DNA of 64,000 bases from Karalla daura (Eukaryota > Chordata > Actinopteri > Chaetodontiformes > Leiognathidae): positions 25,042,305 through 25,106,304 of the forward strand of contig CM055191.1 in NCBI GenBank assembly GCA_029224185.1. The letters run 5' to 3'. A model generated the notes under the pieces. The model was not told the origin of the DNA. It ran no database searches and saw only the letters and a list, made by a program, of their open reading frames with translations. Both the position numbers and the translations under genes were made by a program. Every line of letters begins with the position of its first letter. Position 1 is the first letter of the stretch. Below are positions 41,734-54,344 of this stretch, piece by piece.

Positions 41734-42893
41734 TATATACACTCACCGGCCACTTTATTAGGTACACCATGCTAGTAACGGGTTGGACCCCCTTTTGCCT
41801 CAATTCTTCGTGGCATAGATTCAACAAGGTGCTTGAAGCATTCCTCCGAGAGTTTGGTCCATATTGACATGATGGCATCACACAGTTGGCGCAGATTTGT
41901 CGGCTGCACATCCATGATGCGAATCTCCCGTTCCACCACATAACAAAGATGCTCTATTGGATTGAGATCTGGTGACTGTGGAGGCCATTTAAGTACAGTG
42001 AACTCATTGTCATGTTCAAGAAACTGAGATGATTCCAGCTTTATGACATGGCGCATTATCCTGCTGAAAGTAGCCATCAGAAGTTGGGTACATTGTGGTC
42101 ATAAAGGGATGGACATGGCCAGCAACAATACTCAGGTAGGCTGTGGCGTACCAAGGGGCCCAAAGAGTGCCAAGAAAATATTCCCCACACCATTACACCA
42201 CCACCACCAGCCTGAACCGTTGATACAAGGCAGGATGGATCCATGCTTTCATGTTGTTGACACCAAATTCTGACCCTACCATCCGAATGTCGCACCAGAA
42301 ATCGAGACTCATCAGACCAGGCAACGTTTTTCCAATCTTCTATTGTCCAATTTCAATGAGCTTGTGAAAATTGTAGCCTCAGTTTCCTGTTCTTAGATGA
42401 AAGGAGTGGCACCCAGCGTGGTCTTCTGCTGCTGCAGCCCATCTTCCTCAAAGTTCGACGTACTGTGCGTTCAGAGATGCTCTTCTGCCTACCTTGGTTG
42501 TAACGGGTGGTTATTTGAGTCACTGTTGCCTTTCTATCAGCTCGAACCAGTCTGGCCATTCTCCTCTGACCTCTGGCGCTCACTGGATATTTTTTCTTTT
42601 TCGGACCATTCTCTGTAAACCCTAGAGATGGTTGTGCGTGAAAATCCCAGTAGATCAGCAGTTTCTGAAATACTCAGACCAGCCCTTCTGGCACCAACAA
42701 CCATGCCACGTTCAAAGTCACTCAAATCACCTTCCCCATACTGATGCTCGGTTTGAACTGCAGGAGATTGTCTTGATAATGTCTACATGCCTAAATGCAC
42801 TGAGTTGACATCATGTGATTGGCTGATTAGAAATTAAGTGTTAACGAGCAGTTGGACAGGTGTACCTAATAAAGTGGCCGGTGAGTGTATATA
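41734..42893 (-). mobile_element. Tc1-type transposon, full length but mutated
   Basis: The ends (41734-41768 and 42859-42893) are perfect 35-bp inverted repeats including the TA target, containing CACTCACCGGCCACTTTATT. The body carries one transposase gene on the - strand in several broken frames. The ends look intact, so the copy could have been moved in trans when young. Confidence 0.95.
41772..42725 (-). pseudogene. Tc1 transposase pseudogene
   Basis: Pieces in order: an N-terminal paired-like helix-turn-helix (FERGMVVGARRAGLSISETA, LLGFSRTTISRVYREW), the second DNA-binding helix region (QKSISERTVRRTLRKMGCSS), part of the DDE domain (GGGGVMVWGIFSWHSLGPLV), and the end (LKWPPQSPDLNPIEHL). 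Intact Tc1 enzymes of about 340 residues cut and paste at TA. At least three frame changes disable this one. Confidence 0.92.
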
Positions 42894-42899
42894 CAGTAT

Positions 42900-44200
42900 G
42901 ATGGAAATTCATAAAATTGTTGTTTCATTCATGACGTGCTGTCTGGTTACAAGACAGAGCATGGAGTTAAGGCACAAAATGTTGGAAAACATCAACTCTG
43001 TTATTGTTAACTCTGTTGCATATGCCAAGATTTCAATGATACATACAAACATAGTTTGACAATGTCTAACAGAGTCACATATTTTCAATCACTTGTAACC
43101 ATTTTCTTTATTCATACATGTATTGAGAGTTGTGGGTATTCTTTTTGTAAAAGTAAGATGTGTGATGTCACTTTCAGGTCATGAAAATGTTGTAATTGAA
43201 GATGAAGGTGTCGGAGATTTAAATGAGTGTAGTTCTTTCATCATTAGAAACATGATAGTAGTAGTAGTATGTAATATAATAAAATAATTGCAGATGTTTA
43301 ATTCATTTGGTAAATAATGTATTGTTTTTTTATCATTACAGACAAAGGAGGTCAGGGCGGAAAAGAATAAAATGACAGAATTCCAAATTATACAGTCGGG
43401 GTGATACTGTGATTTTGTGATATTATACAAGTTAACAAATTAACAACTTGATGTGATGTTCTAATACGGCCTACAGGTTAATGTGAGATGTTTTCATATT
43501 TTTGAAAGACAGGTTTTAAAAATCATAATGTTACTGTTCTTGGCATTAAGTTTGTGGTGTGTCAATTCTGTTATGTCAATTCTGTTGAAGTCATGTCAAC
43601 TCTGTTTCTCCAATGGTATGGTGTTTAAAAAATGATTAAATTAAATATATTTTATCATCAACATATAATCCAGAGGCTGTGTCATTACTAACTTTCTCAA
43701 TACAGGAAATTTCAAAGCATTTGATTAATTTCTAAAGCTATTCAATGAGAAAATGTAAGCGTTCTTGTCACTTTTCAACGAAACATCTCAATGTTTTGAC
43801 TCTTCTGATTCTAGAAAAATAAATGTTTAATTAATGGATGTAGGGACAAATATTCTCTCAGGGAAGACATGATTTTAACATGTATTGCATTTGAGTACAA
43901 TTAATATTTAACCCACTTTGTCCATAACAGAGTTGACAGCATTGACTCTTAGTGCACTGATTTTCAGTTAAAATGTTAAAAATCTAACGTGTAAGCTTGG
44001 CAAATACTGGAAGTGTAAAATTTGAAGTATTCTATCTGAGATTCGCAAAGAATTACAGAAAAAAGCCCTTTTTTAAACTTATGTCTAAACTCGAAATGTA
44101 CCCACAATTCTGAAATGACCCATATATATATATAAGCACATATTTGTGTTTACCGATTTATCCAATGGGCCATACCACAGAAGTTGACTCAGAACAGCGA
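42900..44200. other. grik2 intron 1, unassigned
   Basis: AT-rich DNA with scattered TTGTTAACTCTG/TGTCAATTCTG words but no array and no gene. Confidence 0.35.
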
Positions 44201-44246
44201 GGCCTAAGTTCTGTATGACATCAGCTTCCAGTCTGACTAACAACTC

Positions 44247-44560
44247 ATGGCTAACCAATGGGACATAGCAGTGGTGGACAAAGTGCAGAAGAAGGCAATG
44301 GTAATAGATGTGGTGATACTAGTTGACATCAACCTCAGAAAGAAGCAACAGAAAAAGGTTGAAATAAGAGTTGGAACAGATGTGGAAGGTCAAGGCTAGC
44401 GTGGTTCCTGTGCTAGTAGGAGCGCTCGTGGCAGTGATCGCCAAACTGGGTGAGTGACTCCAGTGAACAGATTCCAGGCCTCAGTCCAGAGGGGAATAGT
44501 CCTAGGAATAGATAAGATACTGCACAGAACCCCCTAACTCCCATGCCTCTGGTAAAAGGA
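44247..44560 (+). mobile_element. LINE C-terminal fragment
   Basis: AVVDKVQKKAMVIDVVILVD with NLRKKQQKKVE, then in another frame VVPVLVGALVAV and LQSRGE-like relics, is the C-terminus of a non-LTR element very common in fish. The clade name is uncertain. 5'-truncated and frameshifted. Confidence 0.55.
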
Positions 44561-44564
44561 CCTG

Positions 44565-46160
44565 AGCTTGAAAATAACACAGATAGATAGATAGAGCTTG
44601 AGAAGGAGATTTTTTTTCAAATTCATAGAGGGGGAGGACATGTCCAATGATCTAGGGATTGGGGATGCATTTACTTGCTGGCAGTCGAAGCAGGAGGTAC
44701 ACCAGCAGTGCTTGTCCCTCCGGATGCCTGGCTAGGTAAAATCGGGCCATCATCTGCTCTCTCTTGTTTTACCCCATATTGGATGTTGATGGCCACCTGA
44801 AAAGTAATTTCCTGATGGCTTTTTGATATCAATAACTAGGTTTGCATTACAACTTTTACCTGATCACAACACAGTGTGGGTACATCACTGCAGCATCAGG
44901 AAACCAATTGACCATTAATTGTTGCCACATAGTCAAAGGCTGAGCATAGAGTGGTCCTGTGACATCTCCAGGGGGAAAATCCATGATCACCTGGTGTATA
45001 CCCCCTTGGATCCTTACTATACATGAAACCTTATCAGCTCATAACACAGAAAGACTGAACCAGCCACCTTCTTACTGTGAAGTCACATCATTACTTGCAA
45101 ACCCACTGTGTTGACCATTTCTGGCATTGAACACACAAATTAAGACCATATTCTTTTGCTTGTTTTACAGTTGTTTTTTTTCTGTAATCGCAGACTAAAA
45201 CTCTCACCGGCCACCTTGCATCAGACCTCAGATCTCTCACATTTATCAAATGGTTTGAACTATGAACACTTGATCAATTTGACTGTTTTTTTAAATTAAA
45301 AATTGAATGTGCTGAATTTTCACATTATCGTTAAAACGCTGGGAAGAGACGCAGGGTGAGGCAGCAGCAAACTAAGCCTCACATCGAATCCCTCACAAAC
45401 TGTGTTCTGCCATGCAATGGTAGCATGCCACTGTCTCTTTCTGTATGCTGCCAATCAAATGTTTCAAACACTTTTAATATATACCCTCCTGACTTTCCAT
45501 AGTTTGGCTGATGTTTGTAATATTTGTGTGTAGCCGAATTTGTGTGCTCAGCGAGCTTACAATGGCAGTGAAGAGGCACTGGGTGAGGCAGGCAGTTCTC
45601 TTACCTCAGGGTGGGGGGCGCTAGTGAGCCCAATGATTTCACTTGCGACTACTCGACTCAGCTGCAGAATAAGTAATAGTGACGAGTGATTTCAAATGCA
45701 ACCATCCGTTATTTACTCCTATTGTCCATTATATGTAAAGGTAAAACAATGATACGGTTGTATGTACGAGTAATGCTGATATGAGGTTTTAAACAATCCA
45801 CTAAATGCTGTGCCGCACGGCAAGTTGGCAAGGTTGCTAAGCAACCAGTAACAACATTTAGCAGTTGTCGAGCAGTGGTCTATCTGGAAGCACCTTTAGA
45901 CCCTTTTATCAGTTGAGGAACATTTCCCAAGAAAAACCATGACAGGGAAAAAAACTGAGTAAATCTCAAAGTCAGAGACAAGAGGGGATGCCCACCCATA
46001 GCAAAGCAAAACAATATACGGAGAGCTATGGTTTGATCATTTGCAATTTAGATTATATAGTCTATAGAGGCCAAATGAGTGCACAATAAGCAGCAAAAGT
46101 AGGTAGAGGTTCATGTTGAGGGACAGAGTCTTGGATCCAACCGGCATCTATAGGGTCTGG
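44565..46160. other. grik2 intron 1, mostly unassigned
   Basis: No gene. At 45800-45900 there is a partial copy of the 36215-36295 repeat ending in GAAGCACCTTTAGA, reminiscent of the end of the TTAA-flanked MITE. Confidence 0.35.
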
Positions 46161-46164
46161 GAGG

Positions 46165-46930
46165 TGAGAAAGCACAAAGGGTTTGATTTACTAAAGCTTT
46201 GCGTGATTAAAAACGTGTGCAAACCTGATGTCACTCGCAAAAAAATGTGCAAGCTGATCTACTAATGGTGTGCACTGTAGACTGCATCTTTAAAGAGAGG
46301 AAAACAGCACGTGCTGGCCATTTAGCACCTTGGCCTTAATGCATATGCAACATGGGGCATTTCTGCTTTGGACCCAATATATCCCTCTCTGTTCTCTGTG
46401 CAACTTTTTTCTCTCCCACTCAAATCAGGGACATGTTTGGGGAGAGTTTTAACCAGAGCGTCTGATCAAGCTAATCTGTACAAGCTGTCTGTGTTTTATT
46501 TTGAAGTTTGACAGAAGATTATCATAACGATAACTTCCAGTCTGGTGCGATCCAATCGGTTTACCTTTAGTGGTTACTCCAATAAATTGAATGCTACCTT
46601 TGCAGAGCGCTTGGGAGTGGCAAGCTGCATCTGAGTGCATCTGGGACATGGTTGAGCTGCTGTGGAAGAGGTCTCAATTGATTTTAACGAAAGATAATTG
46701 CAGCAGGTTACCATGTTGCAGCTGTAAGGTGCCACTTGCGTTTTCCTCCATAACACATTCAACATGCCTGCACCCTCCAACAGTAGTGAGTGTAAGGTGA
46801 GTGTCAAGGCTTCAGTACACCTGGTTGGACCAGAGTAACAAGATTTCACCAGAGTAATCAGCATAGCAAAATTTGTTTTACCCCAGTGGCTGTTTTTATT
46901 TAGGACTATAAACAAGCAAGAAGTAAACTA
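46165..46930. repeat. Possible MITE with TTTGATTTACTAA end
   Basis: GGGTTTGATTTACTAAAGCT and the following bases resemble GGGCCTGATTTACTAAGATC at 63943. A - strand frame of 113 codons (46574-46915) has no recognised domain. Confidence 0.35.
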
Positions 46931-47009
46931 TAAGTACTATTATGCTCTATTTTGACTTTTGTACGCCTCCAACGTTATAGTTTCTTCTTAATGATTTTGC
47001 GTCACTGCA

Positions 47010-47110
47010 AATTTGTGTCTCGACTCGACTCTACTCGACTCAGTTCAAGCGTGTTTCCATTACAAAACAGTACCGCCTTGAGAGTACCCATCTTCAATGC
47101 GACACCACTC
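47010..47110. repeat. Fragment of a CGACTCGACT-type fish repeat
   Basis: CTCGACTCGACTCTACTCGACT with GTGTTTCCATTACAAAACAG has the form of a common fish MITE end. Confidence 0.4.
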
Positions 47111-47269
47111 ACTGTCCTTTAAATGTATGGGGGAGAAAAATAACAACAACAAGAATGGAGGAAATTGAGGGAATGATCATTTTGATCCTGGTATATGGCT
47201 GTTTACCACAGTAAGGAGAAAAGTGTTTTTCCAGAAGAGGCTGGAGGGAAAAAAAAGGTTTGGGAACTT

Positions 47270-47975
47270 CTACAAAGACCGTCAGGTTTTGTATAATCTT
47301 GTCTGCTGTACTTCTATGCCCTGCCTGAGGTGGTTTCTGAACTCCTCCTCTCTGACTCTCCTTTGAGCCAATGATAGGTATTCAATCTACCTGAGCTGAG
47401 GAGCCAGTTGCCAGACCGTGCCTGCTACTCTCCACGCCCTATGTCCTCTTTTCCCTGCTCTTGCCCTGTGTCCAGATCATCTGCTTTCGGGTTGGTTTCC
47501 CCTTCAACCAGGTTTTGTTTTCTTTGAACTTTGTATCTCAGTGATAGGTATATTTTGTGTTGTAGTCAGTTTGGGTGCTTGGTTGTTCCTGTGAAAACCT
47601 AGTTCTTTTGTTCTTTGTCACATTTGTTAAGTCAGTTAGATTTTACCTGCGGCAACCGGATGGTCCCAGGTCTTTTGTTTTCTTAGCAAGATAGAATTAG
47701 TTTAGTTACCTGTGGCGACCGGTGGTCCCAGGTATTAGTTTTCTAGATAGATAGATTAGTTGTTTATTTTACCTGCGGTAACCGTTGGTCCCAGGTATTT
47801 AGTTTATAGCTCAGATAGCTTTTTGTGTTTTGTTTGTCACTTGTGGAAGTTCAGCTCTAGGTTCATTTGTGTTGTACTTTGTTTTTGTTTTATACTTTGA
47901 ATAAAGCCTTTTTACTCTAATCTATCCGAGTGTACTTTTGGGTCTTCCGTAAGGAAACCTGCAAGGGACATTTTT
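47270..47975 (+). repeat. LTR-like block with internal tandem repeat
   Basis: An AATAAAGCC polyadenylation-like site (47900) is followed by TTTTTACTCTAATCTATCC and CTTCCGTAAGGAAACCTGC, resembling an R-U5 end. Upstream, TTACCTGCGGCAACCGGATG, TTACCTGTGGCGACCGGTGG and TTACCTGCGGTAACCGTTGG (47645, 47706, 47768) mark three repeat units of about 61 bp. Probably a solo LTR; the left end was not defined. Confidence 0.4.
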
Positions 47976-48059
47976 GTGTGTCTGCATGAACTGTATCATC
48001 ATGTCTAAAGACTTTTTGTATATCTCTGTAGGATGCATTTGCAAACCAACTTTCTTTTG

Positions 48060-49110
48060 TCTTTGACAAAGTCAAAAAAATCCTTATGAGGGTTGGTCAA
48101 AAATTCTAGGGGGCGCTATTTTTGCATTTGGACCCCCCCATGCCCCTGCTGTGTCATAGTACTCTGTCAATCAGTTTTCATGATGATATGAGTTCCTTAA
48201 AGCCATCGCAAAGGTCCAGAAATTTTGAATTAGTTTGTATTAAATATGTTGTAGAGAGAGCTGCTGGAGTATACATGGTGAGGCACCAGAATTGCTGCTG
48301 CCATATGGCACCCCTTGACATAGACGTTTTTCAGAACTTTTGATCACGAAGTAGTTTAGGTGGTGCTTATGCAGTAATAAGTCAATGGTATGAAATCTCT
48401 AGTCAAACTTGGTTGACACTTGATGTTTTGAATTAATAACACTTGAAACCAAAATGGCCTTTCTGTCCAGTTCTGACCATTGGTGCAAGAGACTTTTTTG
48501 TGTGTGGATGAACTGTATAAGCATCAAAACCTTTCTACTGCAAAAAAAAACCTTTATGGGTTTTTTTTTAATTTCAAGGTGGTGTTATAGAGACATTTAG
48601 CCCCCCACTGACAAGGCTTTCAATGCAAATATGTCCAGCATTTTGAAGCTGCTATGATGAAGCGTCTGCTGGGAAGACCATTCCGCAATTTTGATAATGA
48701 ATAACCAAAGTTTGTCATGTGCTAGTGGCCACACCCTTTGAACTATACAAATTCTGTACACTAAATTTTCCCTGTTTGGTCCATCAGTGATCTGTAACCT
48801 GGACACTTCCTGTTACTGCTGGGGAGCGCTATGAGTGAGGTGGGAAGTGAAAATATAAAGCAGTTCAGGGTCAAGCCTTCATCATGTCCAGCATGTTTTA
48901 AATTGCTATGATCAAGTATTTGGGTGTGAGAGCCGTTAAAAAAAAAACCCACAAGATTTTGACACATCCTAGCAATCACACCCTTTGGCCTACAGAAATT
49001 CTTTTGATGAGTGTTAGTCACTATGGTCTCTGGATGATCTGAACCTAATTTAGAGTTAAACAGACAAAAGCCTCAGGAACAGCTCCTTCAAAAAGAGAAA
49101 CCATATAAGT
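48060..49110 (-). repeat. Dispersed repeat family R1, copy 2 (reverse)
   Basis: On the - strand it shows CCAGAGACCATAGTGACTAA, GCTAGGATGTGTCAAAATCT and GCTGGACATGATGAAGGCTT in the same order as copy 1. Confidence 0.7.
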
Positions 49111-49129
49111 CAAAATGGCTGACCTCCTG

Positions 49130-50830
49130 TTGGATTGATGGTGTAGCCTAGGAGTAGTTCGGCCTAGCATTACCATGTAGCTCATGGGACTCTGGTGATG
49201 AGTGGATGAAATAATTGTGCTTAAATACAGCAGAGGATTAGTGGTAAATGGTGACCAGGTAATCAGCCGCAGGAAGGGGAAAAAATAGACAGTAAAAATA
49301 TGGACCCTAAGGACCCCCAGACAGTATTTTTCTTGTGGTAAATATATCATGATAGTTATATGTTACAAGTTGTTGACTGTCTCTTTAGTAAGTGTAAGCT
49401 TTATGTTATGTGCTATATTTACATATTATACCCCTTTTTAGAAAAGGAGTCTTAAGCTGTAATTTGCTGCATGTTCAAGTGTTACATTTCTATTCATACT
49501 TTTATTACTTCCATTTTTTTACTATATTTTCTTTCTTGTCAAGTTGTTGTTCAGTATGTTCAAGTTCAATTTGTTCTTGTATGTCTTTTTAACATAATTT
49601 TGGGGGAATAAAATGGTTGCTTTTGGTGCAGAAGACTGTGTAGAACTTCTTTTTTTGCCATTCACTGAACTACTCTGGAACCGACAAGAGAATTGATAAG
49701 GAATTGTGTTGATAGGCAGAATGATAGGCAGAATCGACAGAAAAAAATTCACACCACTATTGGACACATATCAGTGTGTTGAAGACAATATTAATGTGTC
49801 TTCAACAATATTTATCATTGTTGGAGATTTCAATATTCATGCAGATAAAGTCAGTGGTAGCTGCAATACTGCATTCAAATAAAACTTATTGATATAATAT
49901 TCATGTGTACTATATATTAATATGCAGTACACATCAATATTGCTTGCTGAAGGGTCTGTCAGATTTTGAATGTGCTTTATCAAATGAAAAATTTCAACAA
50001 CCCTCATTCCATTTGACCTTGCAAACCTGCACTGAGGCACTCAATGGTAAAATGTAGCAAAGTAATGTAATAGATCTGTCCCTGATTCATCCTTTACTTT
50101 CATACGTCAAGAGGCATCATTGTTTATCATTTGATCACATATTGTGCATATGACCTTTATCTTCAGTGGCTTCTGTCGCTGCACGGTGGCTCAGTTTCTG
50201 TATGTTGGTGACAAGAACTTTACAGTACACATCAGTGTACTTGAGTGTGCTTTGTTTTCTGCCTTACAAGAATGTGTTCACTTCTATTGAGGTTTTCTCA
50301 TTGACATTTCAAGATGTGAGTAGTTCACAAAGGTTGTGACTGAGGAGAAAGGCTGACATTTTGTGTCTGCAAGTGCTTGACAAAGGCTGAAAACCACTGG
50401 CATTTACGAAAGTTCCAAGCTGAGCACTCCAAGAGTCTTGATCAAGAGAAAGAGAAGAAAAGTGCACATTATTTATTTATATCACATCAAGCAATCTGTG
50501 CTCATACAATGTCACATGACATTCTTAAAGAGGAAAGGATGGTGAGGAAAGAAGGAAGACAGAAAAAAGGTGACAAGAAAGGACAGATAATAAAATGAAT
50601 ACAACAACCTAGTTGGAATTCTCAAGTGGCTTGCTGACGAAAACATCTTCAGTCTTTTCTCTCTTAACCTCCCTCAACTGCTGTAGACAACTCCCTTCTG
50701 TTGTTGATATTGTAAAAAAAGGGGGGCTCCTCTGGCATATGCCTAAATTCCAGACCACCCAGTCCGTCCCTGGTCCCTGACATAAACTCTTTGACATAAA
50801 CTGCCTCAGACCAGTTCTCTACTGGGGGAT
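49130..50830. other. grik2 intron 1, unassigned
   Basis: No gene is supported. Confidence 0.35.
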
Positions 50831-50868
50831 GTTTCTATGCTGCTCGCTTGCTTGCGCTCTCTCTCTCC

Positions 50869-50909
50869 CTCTATGCCTCTCACCCTCTTTCTGAGTGAGA
50901 GGCATAGAG
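50869..50909. repeat. Inverted repeat, perfect 15-bp arms
   Basis: CTCTATGCCTCTCAC (50869-50883) and GTGAGAGGCATAGAG (50895-50909), loop of 11. It follows a CT-rich run. Confidence 0.9.
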
Positions 50910-51159
50910 CGAGAGTGTTCTTCTCTGACCCACTATCTCACCACTGAAATGAACACGCCACCACTGCCAGGGTGTTTATAATGTTTTCATTGTTTGAATT
51001 AGTGGCTATTAAATTGCTAGCTGATTCACTCACTTTTACGCTAAATCTGCACATTAAGCAGAAGATGGAGGCAGTGCCGACACAATGTCAGTCGAGTTTC
51101 ATTCAATATATTCAAGGTTTCATTCCATATATTGAAAGATTAATTTCCTGAACAGCATG

Positions 51160-51169
<10 letters not shown>

Positions 51170-51256
<87 letters not shown>

Positions 51257-51257
51257 T
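51170..51257. repeat. Compound (TG)n-(TA)n-(CA)n microsatellite
   Basis: A long TG tract, a TA tract, then CA; the outer TG and CA arms are complementary. Confidence 0.95.
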
Positions 51258-51449
51258 ATGAAAATTGGGACCCACTCAGTGCATGTCTGTAATAAGGGGG
51301 CACTCAGGTACCATAGGAGTTATTTATTTGTTATATTTAATTATAATTATTATTATTCTTTTTTTTATGAAATAAGGACTGTCGAGGGGGTTGTGAAGTG
51401 TGATAGCACCCCCTCTTACCTTGTGTGAGCTGGAGGAGAATACTTTATG

Positions 51450-53130
51450 GGCCATCTGATATGTATGCTGGGCAGTGTTTGCATATTGTCCTGTAAATGT
51501 TTCTCTCTTACCTTTTCTCCTTTGTTGATGCAGGAGTGTCCATGATTTTAATTTCCTCATTTGCCTTCATGCTGCGCTCTTACATCTGTGATTTTTTCAT
51601 GGATCATGGTCTTTGTAGTTTTTATGCACCAGTAGTTGCCTAGAGCCCATAGAGTCTGCCCAGCAGCATCCCCCTGATCAAAACAACTCTCTTTACCTGT
51701 ACACATAGCAGCTCTCCATCACAGACAACCCCTACATACTCTCCAGTCTGGCAGTCACAGCTCAAAAATCAGACTAGTCCGCTTAATATTGTCCTGAGCC
51801 TGCCATTTAGCCACTATAGCCACATTATTTCTGTATGGTAATAATTCATAATTAAATCTGAGCAGGATTCGTTCTTTGTAGTTTATCTTCTCCCTTGCTA
51901 TTGCTTAGTTTTGGATTGTTCATTTGTGACATCAAGTAGTATCAGCATTTGAAAGTTTGGAATAGGATTTGTAGAGAAGGTTTATAATTGAATAATTTAA
52001 TATATGGGATTTTATAGCAAATTAAATCCCAGCCCCTGGTCACAAATGGATAATCTTGTCTTTTCCACTTATGCTTATTCCACTTATTCCACTACCCTTT
52101 TCTGCAGACAAATTAGCAACTTTCTTATGAGACTTCACATGAATTCATATCCAAGCCTGACAACATGTCTCTAATATCAATTCACAAGTATCAAATATCC
52201 ACATTTACAACCCAGATTTCTGGGTTCACACTTCTTGTGTGTGAACAGGCCCATTCCATTTGCTCAACTTTCCAATTATAGCACACCCCGCTTAACTGAT
52301 TCTTATTAATTCCCTCAAACTCATTACTGTATGCAAAATAGGGCTCTCCAATTAGATGAATACTAATGAAAGGAAAATCTTCAGGGCAGCATCACTGCTG
52401 TCAAAGTATTGCCAAAGAGACCAAATCACTGTTTTAGAGGATTGATCAAAATCAATGGTAATCGCTGGTGACAGGAGCAACTGGCAAGCTTGTACAGAGG
52501 TGTGTATGGATTATGTCTGTACTTGAAGAGGCTCCAACAGAGTTTTGACGAAATTAAGCTCCCCTGATTGACAGTGAACCAGCAGGGACAGGCCAAGGAG
52601 CTCAACCAAACAAAACACTTCAATCTCTCTCTAGTACTCCCCACAGCTCACCAGGGCTGATTGACTGATTGACTGATTGACTCACTGGTCAATCAGAGTG
52701 TATTGATCTCAAAAGCCCAGTCCCCCACCTCTGACTCCTCAGGCCTCCTCCCTTTCCATTCATCTGTTAGCTGTCAGAGGAATTTACTGGAGGGCTGTAG
52801 ATATAGACCCCCACAATTTTAAAAACACTGCCATTGTTTTGTGAAGGAAAAGTTCCCCATAATCCTTAAAGCTGGACACCGGTGTCTCCACCACAGTGTT
52901 TAAAATGTAGCTGACTGACCAAAAATCTATACAGATCAGAATAATATTAATTATGGTGTTTGTTATGGATGTAATTATTTTTTGGCAAATGGTTCATAAG
53001 AACCTTCAGCACTATGATGTGTATGTCAGAAAGTGGGTATTTGAAACTGTATGAAGCAACAACCTTAAGAGCGCCTGTGAGCCCACAAACCCTCTTCCTT
53101 TACCCCATTTTTATCTGCCCCTCCTAACTT
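51450..53130. other. grik2 intron 1, unassigned
   Basis: No gene. A short (GATT/GACT)n run lies at 52660-52690. Confidence 0.35.
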
Positions 53131-53133
53131 CAC

Positions 53134-53181
53134 ACACACACACATACACGCACACGCACGCACACGCACACACACATGCAC

Positions 53182-53226
<45 letters not shown>

Positions 53227-53229
53227 CAT
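53134..53229. repeat. (CA)n/(CACG)n microsatellite
   Basis: About 95 bases of CA and CGCA repeats, 465 bp before grik2 exon 2. Confidence 0.9.
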
Positions 53230-53694
53230 TATCTTTAACAGATTGTTGGATGCGCCTGTCTGGCGCCCAACCTTATTTAGTAAATGATCTGTTTTCAGCC
53301 CTACGCTACACTGTGTTCCCATCAGGTTGCTGGATTCCAGTTATTCACAAAATAGTTGGGCTGGTGCGAGTTGGTATAAGATGACTGGGATTGGAGGAAA
53401 ATATTACTGCCAATGAGTAATCTGTATTCTGTGAATAAAAAGAAAGTTTTAATACTCGTATAAAGCTTTGCACCTTGATATTGTGGTTAATATATTTTCA
53501 GCATGGTTATTTTTTGGCAGCATTACACTATGACACTATTGATTTTCCTTTCACAGGTTTAATTTTTTTCTTTCTTGGGAATCAGATTAATCATTTTTCA
53601 TGCAACAGAAAACACACACATGAAGGCTTCTATCTATTGCATAAAATGATAAATTCAGACAAATTCCTAATGCCCTTTTATCACTCTTTGACAG

Positions 53695-53862
53695 GGGGGA
53701 TATTTGAGTCCACTGAAAGTGGCCCATCAGGTGCTGAGGAACTAGCCTTTAAATTTGCTTTAAACACAATCAACAGGAACAGAACCCTATTGCCAAACAC
53801 CACGCTGACCTACGACATCCAAAGGATAAACATCTATGACAGCTTTGAAGCCTCCAGGAAAG
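53695..53862 (+). CDS. grik2: grik2 coding exon 2 (amino-terminal domain)
   Basis: Acceptor TTGACAG|GG, donor G|GTATTT, 168 bp, phase 1 to 1. It encodes GGIFESTESGPSGAEELAF followed by INRNRTLLPNTTLTYD and SFEASRK, the start of the extracellular amino-terminal domain of kainate-type ionotropic glutamate receptors. This domain drives subunit assembly at the cell surface and synapse. NRT and NTT are N-glycosylation sequons. Paralogue choice: the ESGP-x-GAEELAF segment fits GRIK2 better than GRIK1 or GRIK3. Duplicate fish paralogues cannot be distinguished here. Confidence 0.95.
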
Positions 53863-54344
53863 GTATTTATTTGTAGTTTGATGCTTGTTTTGTGTTTTGC
53901 ATATATTTTTAAGAGAATGTGTGTGCACAGATGCTATGCAATCACTACTTTGCATTGTAAAGGCATTTTCCATTCTAATTGGGTGATGGATGAATGGCAA
54001 AGAGCCTCAAGTGTAAACAGAGTTTCAGCTAATGACTCAACAGCAGTAATTCAAAGCCAGTAAAGTGCAGTTTTGTGTGTGCATCAGGTTAACATTTGAA
54101 GTCCCTTTACAATTATGGACCTTTGTATCCTGTCTCAGTGAGTTAGCTAACTCCCTTGTATTAAATAAGACAGAGAGCACAATTGTGCAAACACAAAGAT
54201 GAACTAAAGATAAATATGATTTAAGGAAGCTCAAAAGTTTCTCAATTACAACTTGAGCATTAGCTTTATCTTTTGGATATATAATGTACCAAAGGCTGTG
54301 CATCAAATATAAGTGGAAAGATTAATAAAAATGTATGTATGTGT

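Noticed and set aside
46574..46915. 113-codon - strand ORF as a gene
   Set aside because: No recognised domain, no supporting splice or promoter signs; probably chance or a worn transposon.
51112..51428. ORFs across the 51.2-kb TG/TA tract
   Set aside because: Same reason: simple-repeat translation.
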